From: Yimella lutea
GTDB taxonomy: Bacteria; Actinomycetota; Actinomycetes; Actinomycetales; Dermatophilaceae
Length of the DNA stretch: 64,000 bases
NCBI RefSeq assembly: GCF_006715095.1
Contig: NZ_VFMO01000001.1
Location: 2,170,001 to 2,234,000, forward strand
Direction: 5' to 3'
The notes beneath the pieces were generated by a model. It was not told the origin of the DNA. It searched no databases and saw only the letters and a program-made list of their open reading frames with translations. The stretch's first letter is position 1. Every line of letters starts with the position of its first letter. Positions 55,349 to 64,000 of this stretch are shown here, in pieces. A program made the translations under genes and the position numbers.

Positions 55349-56121
55349 GCGATCCCGCCGACAAGACACCTGAACCCACCGCACCAGGTCCGGTCACCAA
55401 GCCCTTGCAGGGGTGGGGCCGGCTGGTGCGGATGGGACGTCCCCGCCTGACGAAGGCGAACCTGCTGGCCACTCTGCTCGCGATCCTGCTCGGTTTCGGC
55501 ATGGTGACGCAGGTGCAGCAGTACCGGGCGTCCGGACTGGAGAACCTGCGCCAGGAGGACCTCGTCACCCTCCTGGACGGGGTCAACCAGCAGAGCGGCA
55601 AGCTCGGCACGGAGATCAACCGGTTGACCCGCACTCGCGACTCGCTGCGGGCCGGTGGCGGCGACGCGGCCGCGATCAAGGCCGCCGAGGACCGCCTCGC
55701 GGCTCTGGGCATCCTGGCCGGCACGGTTCCCGCCACGGGGCCGGGCATCGAGATGAGGATCCCCGACTCCGAACGCCGGATCCAGCCCAACAACATCCTC
55801 GACACCGTCCAGGAGCTGCGCGACGCCGGCGCGGAGGCGATCCAGATCAACGACGTCCGCGTGGTCGCGAGCACCTGGTTCGGGCTGTCGATGGAGGGTC
55901 AGCTGATCGTCGACGGCAAGACGATCGCGGCCCCGTACGTCGTGCGCGCCATCGGCGATCCGCACACCGTGTCCACCGCGTTGGCGATCCCCGGAGGTGT
56001 CCTGGAGACGTTGCGGCAGTTGGGAATTCCCGCCACAGTGCAGAGGAAGACGTCAATTGCGGTGACCGCATTGCGGCCCGCGAGCGAGCCTGGATACGCT
56101 CAGCCGGAAACATCCGAGTAA
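55345..56121 (+). CDS. DUF881-family membrane-anchored protein (second copy)
   Basis: A 258-residue bitopic protein with a membrane segment near residue 40 (LLATLLAILLGFGMVTQV) and a coiled coil (EDLVTLLDGVNQQSGKLGTEINRLTRTRDSL). The DUF881 domain follows (GPGIEMRIPDSERRIQPNNILDTVQELRDAGAEAIQINDVRVVASTWF, then VAPYVVRAIGDPHTVSTALAIPGGV). Similar topology to the first copy suggests a heteromeric complex across the membrane together with Sbp. A 25-base gap separates it from gcvH. Confidence 0.92.
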   Translation: MSDPADKTPEPTAPGPVTKPLQGWGRLVRMGRPRLTKANLLATLLAILLGFGMVTQVQQYRASGLENLRQEDLVTLLDGVNQQSGKLGTEINRLTRTRDSLRAGGGDAAAIKAAEDRLAALGILAGTVPATGPGIEMRIPDSERRIQPNNILDTVQELRDAGAEAIQINDVRVVASTWFGLSMEGQLIVDGKTIAAPYVVRAIGDPHTVSTALAIPGGVLETLRQLGIPATVQRKTSIAVTALRPASEPGYAQPETSE

Positions 56122-56149
56122 ACCCAGTGCGCTGTCCACAAGGAGCATG

Positions 56150-56539
56150 ATGAGCGACCTCGAGTACCCCGCCGACCTGCGTTACACCAGCGACCACGAG
56201 TGGGTGAAGGACCAGGGCAACGGCGTCGTGCGCATCGGCATCACCGCTTTCGCACAGGACGCACTGGGCGACGTCGTCTACGTGAGCCTGCCGGGTGTCG
56301 GCGACACCGTCACCGCAGGTGACTCGTGCGGCGAGGTCGAGTCGACGAAGTCGGTGAGCGATCTGTACGCCCCGGTCGAGGGTGAGGTCACGGCGGTCAA
56401 CGAGCAGTTGGACGCCACGCCGGAGCTGGTCAACTCCGACCCGTACGGTGAGGGCTGGATGTACGAGCTGAGGCTCGCCGACGCTTCGTCCGTGAACGAC
56501 CTGCAGGACGTCGAGGCGTACAAATCGTCGCTCAACTGA
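56150..56539 (+). CDS. gcvH: glycine cleavage system H protein
   Basis: A 129-residue carrier protein of the glycine cleavage system. The lipoyl-lysine lies in EVESTKSVSDLYAPVEGEV near residue 65. YTSDHEWV near the start and DPYGEGWMYELRL near the end are also family features. It carries the aminomethyl group released by the P protein, encoded 2.7 kb downstream. AGGAGC lies upstream; ATG 56147 or 56150 can serve. The P protein is under a glycine riboswitch; this gene instead shares the envelope operon. Confidence 0.95.
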   Translation: MSDLEYPADLRYTSDHEWVKDQGNGVVRIGITAFAQDALGDVVYVSLPGVGDTVTAGDSCGEVESTKSVSDLYAPVEGEVTAVNEQLDATPELVNSDPYGEGWMYELRLADASSVNDLQDVEAYKSSLN

Positions 56540-56570
56540 GCACATTCCTTCGATCGATTAGGCTTCGAGG

Positions 56571-57026
56571 ATGAACGATCAGCAGTACCCAGGCAACGGC
56601 CAGCCGGCCGGTGACGCCACCGCGCGCTTCACCGTCGGCGGCGACGCTGTCGTGCCGGCTGAGTTCGTCGGCGAGTTGCGTCTTTCGCAGTCCGACCAGG
56701 CGATGGTCGATGCGCTGCGCCCGGGCACCGCTTTGCTGATCGCGATGCGTGGCCCCAACGCCGGCGCGCGTTTCCTGCTCGACGACGAAGAGGTCGGCAG
56801 CGGACGCCACACCGACAGCGACATCTTTCTCGACGACGTCACCGTGTCTCGCCGCCACGCGGTGTTCCGTCGCGGTGAGCACGGCTACAGCGTGGTCGAC
56901 GTGGGGTCGCTCAACGGCACCTACGTCAACGGCGACATCACCGACGCAGCCGAGCTGCGCAGTGGCGACGAGGTGCAGATCGGCAAGTTCCGGTTCGTCT
57001 ACTTCGGCGCGCCCACCGGCGCGTGA
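56571..57026 (+). CDS. FHA-domain protein (GarA/OdhI-like)
   Basis: A 151-residue protein with a C-terminal forkhead-associated domain: GARFLLDDEEVGSGRHTDSDIFLDDVTVSRRHAVFRRGEHGYSVVDVGSLNGTYVNG, with the phosphothreonine-binding Arg, Ser-Arg-Arg-His and Asn residues in place. In mycobacteria and corynebacteria the protein at this position (GarA/OdhI) inhibits 2-oxoglutarate dehydrogenase until its N-terminal threonines are phosphorylated by PknB/PknG. The N-terminus here has ATARFTV rather than the usual ETTS pair, so phosphorylation control may differ. Confidence 0.85.
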   Translation: MNDQQYPGNGQPAGDATARFTVGGDAVVPAEFVGELRLSQSDQAMVDALRPGTALLIAMRGPNAGARFLLDDEEVGSGRHTDSDIFLDDVTVSRRHAVFRRGEHGYSVVDVGSLNGTYVNGDITDAAELRSGDEVQIGKFRFVYFGAPTGA

Positions 57027-57033
57027 ACGGGTC

Positions 57034-57720
57034 GTGACCGACCCCGCCCAGCAGCCGGCACTGTCGATCGGTGCGGTCCTGAAGCAGTTGCAGGACGAGT
57101 TCCCCGATCTGTCCCTCTCGAAAGTGCGCTTTCTGGACGCACAGGGCGTAGTCAGCCCGCAGCGTGCGGGCAGCGGGTACCGGCGCTACACCCAGCGAGA
57201 CGTCGAGCGACTGCGCTTCGTGCTGCGGTGTCAGCGCGACCGTTTCTGGCCGTTGAAGGTCATCAGGGAAGCCCTGGATGCCTTCGACCGCGGACTGGAG
57301 CCCGCGCCGGTCGAAGGTCGCCCGTCGGTTCCGGCTGTCCAGGATGACTCCTCTGTGCCGAGCGTCGCCGACCTGGTCGGGGGACAGGCGCACGACCTAC
57401 GCCTGTCCGCGGACGAGGTGTGCTCTGCCACCGCACTCGACCACAAGGCGCTGAACGGGCTGGCCGACTTCGGCCTCCTGAAGCCCGACGCAGACGGCTA
57501 CTACGACGCGAACGGTCTGCAGATCGCGCGTGCCGCGTCCGCCCTGCTGGCGCACGGCATCGATGCACGTCACCTGCGTCCCTTCCGGTTGGCGGCCGAC
57601 CGCGAACTCTCTCTCGTGCAGCAATTGACCTTCGGCCCGGGCGACACTCAGCCCGCCGAGGTCGTGCGCGAATGTCTCGCGTTGCACCTTGCTCTCGTCC
57701 GAGCAGGCTTGCAGGGGTAG
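57034..57720 (+). CDS. ftsR: MerR-family regulator, FtsR-like
   Basis: A 228-residue MerR protein. The N-terminal domain reads LSIGAVLKQLQDEFPDLSLSKVRFLDAQGVVSPQRAGSGYRRYTQRDVERLRFVLRCQRDRFWPLKVIREALDAFD. The C-terminal half is a second helical domain with one Cys in DEVCSATALDHKALNGLADFGLL. Its position after the FHA gene and its length match FtsR, an activator of ftsZ in corynebacteria, and Rv1828 of mycobacteria. GTG 57034 is preferred; it follows the FHA stop by 7 bases. Confidence 0.85.
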   Translation: MTDPAQQPALSIGAVLKQLQDEFPDLSLSKVRFLDAQGVVSPQRAGSGYRRYTQRDVERLRFVLRCQRDRFWPLKVIREALDAFDRGLEPAPVEGRPSVPAVQDDSSVPSVADLVGGQAHDLRLSADEVCSATALDHKALNGLADFGLLKPDADGYYDANGLQIARAASALLAHGIDARHLRPFRLAADRELSLVQQLTFGPGDTQPAEVVRECLALHLALVRAGLQG

Positions 57721-57730
57721 CGTTGACCTC

Positions 57731-58234
57731 GTGAAACAGGTCGAGGTGATGGGCGTACGGGTCGAGATGCCGACGAACAAGCCGATCGTGATCCTGCGCG
57801 AGGCCGACGGCAACCGGTGCGTTCCGATCTGGATCGGTGCGCCCGAAGCTGCGGCGATCGCTCATGTCATGGAGGGTGTGGAACCGCCGCGCCCGCTCAC
57901 GCATGACCTGCTGCTCAGTGTGATGGAGACGTTGGGCGCCCGCCTGGGGCACGTCGACATCACCTCGATGGACGAAGGCGTCTTCTACGCCGAACTCGTC
58001 CTGGCCGACGGCCGCCGCATCGACGCCCGTAGCTCGGACGCCATCGCGCTCGCACTGCGAGCCGAAGCCCCCGTCTACGTCGACGACTCCATCCTCGAGG
58101 AGATCGGCGTCGCAATGGAATTCGAGGAAGAGGACGAGGTCGAGAAGTTCCGCGAGTTCCTCGACAACGTCTCGGCCGAGGACTTCGAGGACGACGGCGA
58201 GGAATCCGGCGGGCCCGAGGGCGGCAAGGATTAA
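57731..58234 (+). CDS. bifunctional nuclease (BFN/DUF151) domain protein
   Basis: A 167-residue protein. The BFN domain covers residues 1-125: VMGVRVEMPTNKPIVILREADGNRCVPIWIGAPEAAAIAHVMEGVEPPRPLTHDLLLSVMETLG, then DARSSDAIALALRAEAPVYVDDSIL. A highly acidic tail follows. The domain has DNase/RNase activity in some relatives. GTG 57731 starts 10 bases after the ftsR stop. Conserved position between the two MerR genes supports the call. Confidence 0.9.
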   Translation: MKQVEVMGVRVEMPTNKPIVILREADGNRCVPIWIGAPEAAAIAHVMEGVEPPRPLTHDLLLSVMETLGARLGHVDITSMDEGVFYAELVLADGRRIDARSSDAIALALRAEAPVYVDDSILEEIGVAMEFEEEDEVEKFREFLDNVSAEDFEDDGEESGGPEGGKD

Positions 58235-58300
58235 CTATGAACTACATGTTGAAGGTTTCGACCGACCTGGAGTTCACCCGCGACACGCCGAGCGACTTCG

Positions 58301-58329
58301 TTGACGCTCGTGGGGGTCGGTCGTACCTT
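58301..58329 (+). promoter_or_regulatory. candidate promoter of the 58383 gene
   Basis: TTGACG (58301-58306), then 17 bases, then TACCTT (58324-58329), 53 bases before the ATG. The 148-base gap 58235-58382 holds no other signal that I can support. Confidence 0.4.
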
Positions 58330-58382
58330 CAATCCCAGGCACGCGCAGGCGTGCAGTTGACATTCACGAGGAAGAGGTAGCC

Positions 58383-58964
58383 ATGGCACGCGCAGATGTG
58401 CAGCCCGAAGGCTCCCGGGCTCCGGCTCCGCTGGAAGCTCCCGTCGTCGACGGCATCGACCTGCCGGACGACGAGCAGCTGGGCTACCGCGGTCCCGCAG
58501 CCTGCCGCGCGGCCGGCGTCACCTACCGCCAACTCGACTACTGGGCCCGCACCGGCTTGGTCGAGCCGTCGGTGCGCAACCCGTCCGGATCGGGCAACCA
58601 CCGGCTCTACAGCTTTCGCGACATCCTGGTGCTCAAGGTCGTCAAGCGGTTGCTCGACACCGGTGTGTCCCTGCAGCAGATCCGTATTGCCGTCGCCGCA
58701 CTGCGCGACCACGGTGTCGACGACCTGGCCACTATCACCTTGATGTCCGATGGTGCGAGCGTCTACGAGTGCACCTCCGACGACCAGGTCATCGACCTGA
58801 TGCGCGGCGGCCAGGGCGTCTTCGGTATCGCGCTGGGCTCGGTCTGGCGCGAGGTCGAAGGCTCGCTGTCCGAGTTGCCGTCCGAGCGTCCCGACGCCGA
58901 GACGATCGCCGACCATCCCGGTGACGAGCTGCGCGGACGTCGCGAACGCCGCGCGGCGGTCTGA
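58383..58964 (+). CDS. MerR-family regulator (Rv1830-like)
   Basis: A 193-residue MerR protein. The DNA-binding domain near residues 34-105 reads [76 protein letters not shown]. The C-terminal part ([43 protein letters not shown]) is the conserved effector region of this actinomycete group. It lies before the glycine riboswitch and gcvP, in the mycobacterial order. GAGGAAGAGG precedes the ATG. A strong terminator follows. Confidence 0.9.
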   Translation: MARADVQPEGSRAPAPLEAPVVDGIDLPDDEQLGYRGPAACRAAGVTYRQLDYWARTGLVEPSVRNPSGSGNHRLYSFRDILVLKVVKRLLDTGVSLQQIRIAVAALRDHGVDDLATITLMSDGASVYECTSDDQVIDLMRGGQGVFGIALGSVWREVEGSLSELPSERPDAETIADHPGDELRGRRERRAAV

Positions 58965-59000
58965 GGACCCCCTCGCCGGACACGTCGAACAACAGCAACC

Positions 59001-59036
59001 AGCACCGGGCGCCTCGAGCGCCCGGTGCTATTTTGT
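59001..59036 (+). terminator. intrinsic terminator before the glycine riboswitch
   Basis: AGCACCGGGCGC (59001-59012) pairs with GCGCCCGGTGCT (59018-59029), followed by ATTTTGTT. It separates the MerR gene from the riboswitch leader. Confidence 0.92.
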
Positions 59037-59052
59037 TGCCCAGCTCACGACA

Positions 59053-59195
59053 CCGGGCGGGAGAGTCCCCCGCCGCAGTGGTGGTGGCGCCGAAGGTGCA
59101 ATTCTCCCCAGAACCTCTCAGGCCACCGGACCGCCCGGACGAGGCGAATCTGAAGGCAAGCGCCGACAGATGGGGAGGCGAACCCGTACCTCGCC
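59053..59195 (+). ncRNA. glycine riboswitch
   Basis: The leader contains the glycine aptamer core: CGGGAGAG, GCGCCGAAGGTGCAA and CCTCTCAGGCCACCGGACCG, closed by the P1 stem CCGGGCGG/CCGCCCGG (59053-59060 with 59131-59138). The following 57 bases (GGCGAATCTGAAGGCAAGCGCC and a GGGGAGGCGAACCC part) may be a degenerate second aptamer. It sits directly before gcvP, so glycine would switch the glycine cleavage gene on. Confidence 0.92.
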
Positions 59196-59208
59196 CCGAA
59201 GGAAGAGC

Positions 59209-62088
<2,880 letters not shown>

Positions 62089-62109
62089 TCAGCGCATAGC
62101 ACAGCCGGT

Positions 62110-62148
62110 GGCGGGTCGCAGCGAAATGTTGTGACCCGCCATTTGTTG
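62110..62148 (+). terminator. terminator after gcvP
   Basis: GGCGGGTC (62110-62117) pairs with GACCCGCC (62133-62140), followed by ATTTGTTGT. It begins 22 bases after the gcvP stop. Confidence 0.75.
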
Positions 62149-62237
62149 TCCCCCCGAGTACGGCCGACTCGGCACCCGCAGCTTCGTCGAGCACTTCAAC
62201 GACGAGCGCGGCTCCCCCCTCGGGCTCGTGACGAAAC

Positions 62238-62277
62238 GCGAAGGGCGCCGGAACAGACGTGTGCCGGCGCCCTTCGC
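62238..62277 (-). terminator. terminator of the aminotransferase gene
   Basis: GCGAAGGGCGCCGG (62238-62251) pairs perfectly with CCGGCGCCCTTCGC (62264-62277). It lies 21 bases after the reverse-strand stop at 62298. Confidence 0.85.
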
Positions 62278-62297
62278 CATGTCGCCTGCACCGGCGG

Positions 62298-63512
62298 TCA
62301 GCGCATCGTTGCCAGGAACTCGTCGATCCGGCCGATCGCCTCGGTCAGCACTTCGACGTCGGGCAAGGTGACCAGGCGGAAGTGGTCGGGCTCGAACCAG
62401 TTGAATCCGGTGCCATGGGTGACCAGGATCTTTTTCGCGCGCAACAGGTCGATCACGAACTGTTCGTCGTCCTTGATCGGGTACACGTCCGGGTCGAGGC
62501 GCGGGAAGCAGTACAGAGCGCCTTCGGGTTCGACGCAGCTCACGCCCGGGATCTCGTTCAGCAACCGGGAGGCCAGCTTCGACTGCTCGTAGAAACGTCC
62601 GCCGGGCACGATCAGTTCGTTGACCGACTGGTAGCCGCCGAGCGCCGTCTGGATCGCGTGCTGCGCGGGGACGTTTGCGCACATGCGCATGTTGGCGAGC
62701 AAGGTGAGGCCTTCGAGGAAGTCGGTGGCCAGGTGCTTGGGGCCGGTGATGTAGACCCAGCCGGCCCGGTAGCCACAGACTCGGTAGGCCTTCGACAGTC
62801 CGCTGAAGGTCAGGCACAGGACGTCGTCGCCCGCGTACGTCGCGGCATGGTGGTGCTGGGCGTCGTCGAAGATGATCTTCTCGTAGATCTCGTCGGCCAT
62901 GACCACCAGATCGTGGCGGCGCGCGATGTCGATGAGTCCCTTGACGATGTCGGGGGAGTAGACGGCGCCCGTCGGGTTGTTCGGGTTGATGATCACCAAG
63001 GCGTGGGTGTTGTCGGTGATCTTCGACTCGATGTCCTCAAGGTCGGGATTCCAGCCGTTCTCCTCGTCGCACCGGTAGTGCACCGGCACGCCGCCGCAGA
63101 GGGTGACCGCTCCGGTCCACAGCGGGTAGTCGGGTGCCGGGACGAGGATCTCGTTGCCGTCATCGATGAATGTCTGCAGCACCATGTTGATCAGCTCGGA
63201 GACGCCGTTGCCGATGAACACGTCGTCGACGACCGCGTCGCGGAAGCCGCGCGACTGGTAGTACTGCGCGACGGCGGTGCGTGCGCTGTAGATGCCGCGC
63301 GAGTCGCTGTACCCCTGCGCATCGGGGAGTGACTGCACCATGTCGGCGACGATCGCCTCCGGCGCCTCGAAACCGAACGGGGCAGTGTTGCCGATGTTGA
63401 GCTTCAGGATGCGGTGACCCTCGGCTTCGAGACGCTGAGCCTCGACGAGGATCGGGCCACGGACGTCGTAGCGAACTCCCTGGAGCTTGCGGGACTGGCG
63501 AACGGTGCGCAT
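62298..63512 (-). CDS. AlaA/AlaT-like class I aminotransferase
   Basis: A 404-residue fold-type I aminotransferase, probably glutamate-pyruvate (alanine) transaminase. It has ILKLNIGNTAPFGFEAPEAIVADM near residue 35, YSDSRGIYSARTAVAQYY near 68, INPNNPTGAVYS near 173 (NPxNPTG), MADEIYEKIIFD near 204, the PLP lysine in TFSGLSKAYRVCGYRAGW near 238, and FRLVTLPDVEVLTEAI at the C-terminus. ATG 63512 begins MRTVRQSRKLQGVRYDVRGP, the usual family start. It converges with gcvP. Confidence 0.9.
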   Translation of the reverse strand: MRTVRQSRKLQGVRYDVRGPILVEAQRLEAEGHRILKLNIGNTAPFGFEAPEAIVADMVQSLPDAQGYSDSRGIYSARTAVAQYYQSRGFRDAVVDDVFIGNGVSELINMVLQTFIDDGNEILVPAPDYPLWTGAVTLCGGVPVHYRCDEENGWNPDLEDIESKITDNTHALVIINPNNPTGAVYSPDIVKGLIDIARRHDLVVMADEIYEKIIFDDAQHHHAATYAGDDVLCLTFSGLSKAYRVCGYRAGWVYITGPKHLATDFLEGLTLLANMRMCANVPAQHAIQTALGGYQSVNELIVPGGRFYEQSKLASRLLNEIPGVSCVEPEGALYCFPRLDPDVYPIKDDEQFVIDLLRAKKILVTHGTGFNWFEPDHFRLVTLPDVEVLTEAIGRIDEFLATMR

Positions 63513-63534
63513 GCGGTCAGCTTTCCACAGCGGG

Positions 63535-64000
63535 TCAGGCGGCTGAGCCCGCATCGCCGACAAGCACCTCGACCCGTGAGCCCTGCTCGGTCTTGTGCAC
63601 GCGGATCTGCGCCGGCACCCGCGTTCGCAACTCGCTCACGTGACTGACGATGCCCACCGTGCGACCGCCCGATCGCAACTCGTCGAGCACCTGCATCACC
63701 AGCTCGAGCGACTCGTCGTCAAGGCTGCCGAATCCTTCGTCGACGAGCAGTGTCTGCAGCGGTCGGCCACCGGCCTCGTGCAGGACGGCCTGGCCGAGCG
63801 CGAGCGCCAGGGCGAGGGACACCATGAACGTCTCGCCGCCGGACAGTGATGCGGTGTCCCGGGAGGTGCCGGTCCAGGAGTCGAGCACCTGCAGGCCGAG
63901 ACCACTGCGGGCGCCGCCCTTGGCTTTCGCGTCGGTGTGTTCGAGTTGGTAGCGGCCACCGGACATGATCGTGAGCTGGTGATTGGCCAGTGTGGTGACG
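63535..64000 (-). CDS. sbcC: SbcC/Rad50-type exonuclease subunit, C-terminal part
   Basis: The last 154 codons of an SMC-like ATPase; the 5' part is beyond the window. The ABC signature is ASLSGGETFMVSLALALALGQAV, Walker B is LLVDEGFGSLDDESLELVMQVLDEL, and the His-loop is VGIVSHVSELR. With SbcD it cleaves hairpins and ends of double-stranded DNA. It ends 22 bases from the aminotransferase start, in the same direction. Confidence 0.93.
   Translation of the reverse strand, partial: VTTLANHQLTIMSGGRYQLEHTDAKAKGGARSGLGLQVLDSWTGTSRDTASLSGGETFMVSLALALALGQAVLHEAGGRPLQTLLVDEGFGSLDDESLELVMQVLDELRSGGRTVGIVSHVSELRTRVPAQIRVHKTEQGSRVEVLVGDAGSAA

Overview
The window comes from a high-GC Gram-positive bacterium (Actinomycetota). 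Two things show this. The base composition and GTG/ATG starts fit. The right-hand 16 kb also carries a gene order typical of actinomycetes: a CDP-alcohol phosphatidyltransferase, DUF881 protein, small basic protein, second DUF881 protein, gcvH, a GarA-like FHA protein, an FtsR-like MerR regulator, a bifunctional-nuclease-domain protein, a second MerR regulator, a glycine riboswitch and gcvP. A Micrococcales-type host is my guess and is not proven by the sequence.

Positions 1-47,593 are an integrated mobile element, probably an integrative and conjugative element. It ends at the 3' end of a tRNA-Pro(GGG) gene at 47,594-47,667, beside an excisionase-integrase pair. The other end lies beyond the left edge of the window. 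From left to right the element carries: (i) a cytosine methyltransferase and Vsr endonuclease, divergent from the start of what may be a GHKL ATPase gene (0-2 kb); (ii) a DprA-like protein and a frameshifted DUF4192 gene (2-4.2 kb); (iii) a type IV secretion block (4.4-20.1 kb) with a pilin-like protein, small membrane proteins, an 1846-residue VirB6-like protein, a multidomain wall hydrolase, a VirB8/TcpC-like protein and an LPYTG-anchored surface protein, interrupted by an IS1634-family element; (iv) a minimal radical-SAM RiPP locus with a 33-residue precursor, a divergent winged-helix gene and an EspR-like regulator with its operators (20.2-23.3 kb); (v) a DNA-processing block (23-47 kb) with RecG, MoxR ATPase, SF1 helicase, metallopeptidase/VWA protein, DinG-like helicase, dNMP-kinase-like protein, DEDDy exonuclease and many small unknowns. 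Block (v) is interrupted by a TnpB element and by an IS481 composite transposon carrying a potassium-uptake pair. No VirB4 or VirD4 ATPase and no relaxase is visible, so they lie outside the window or are lost.

The most striking signal is an 11-base sequence, CGTCGCACCGT. It sits exactly 6 or 7 bases before the start codon of 15 genes of the element, where a Shine-Dalgarno sequence should be, and on both strands. All but one of these genes lie in block (v). The secretion block instead uses a different shared element (CCGCCATTCC, six copies) and a three-copy leader with fixed internal spacing. The element therefore seems split into two cis-regulatory territories. The RiPP locus, whose gene tail is repeated once in each reading frame, is the second candidate for an undescribed system.

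Positions 47,594-64,000 are ordinary chromosome: tRNA-Pro, a beta-propeller lipoprotein, a MalY/PatB-type aminotransferase, CorA, a DUF2207-like membrane protein, FdhD, the syntenic cell-envelope and glycine-cleavage cluster, an AlaA-like aminotransferase, and the 3' end of sbcC running off the window.
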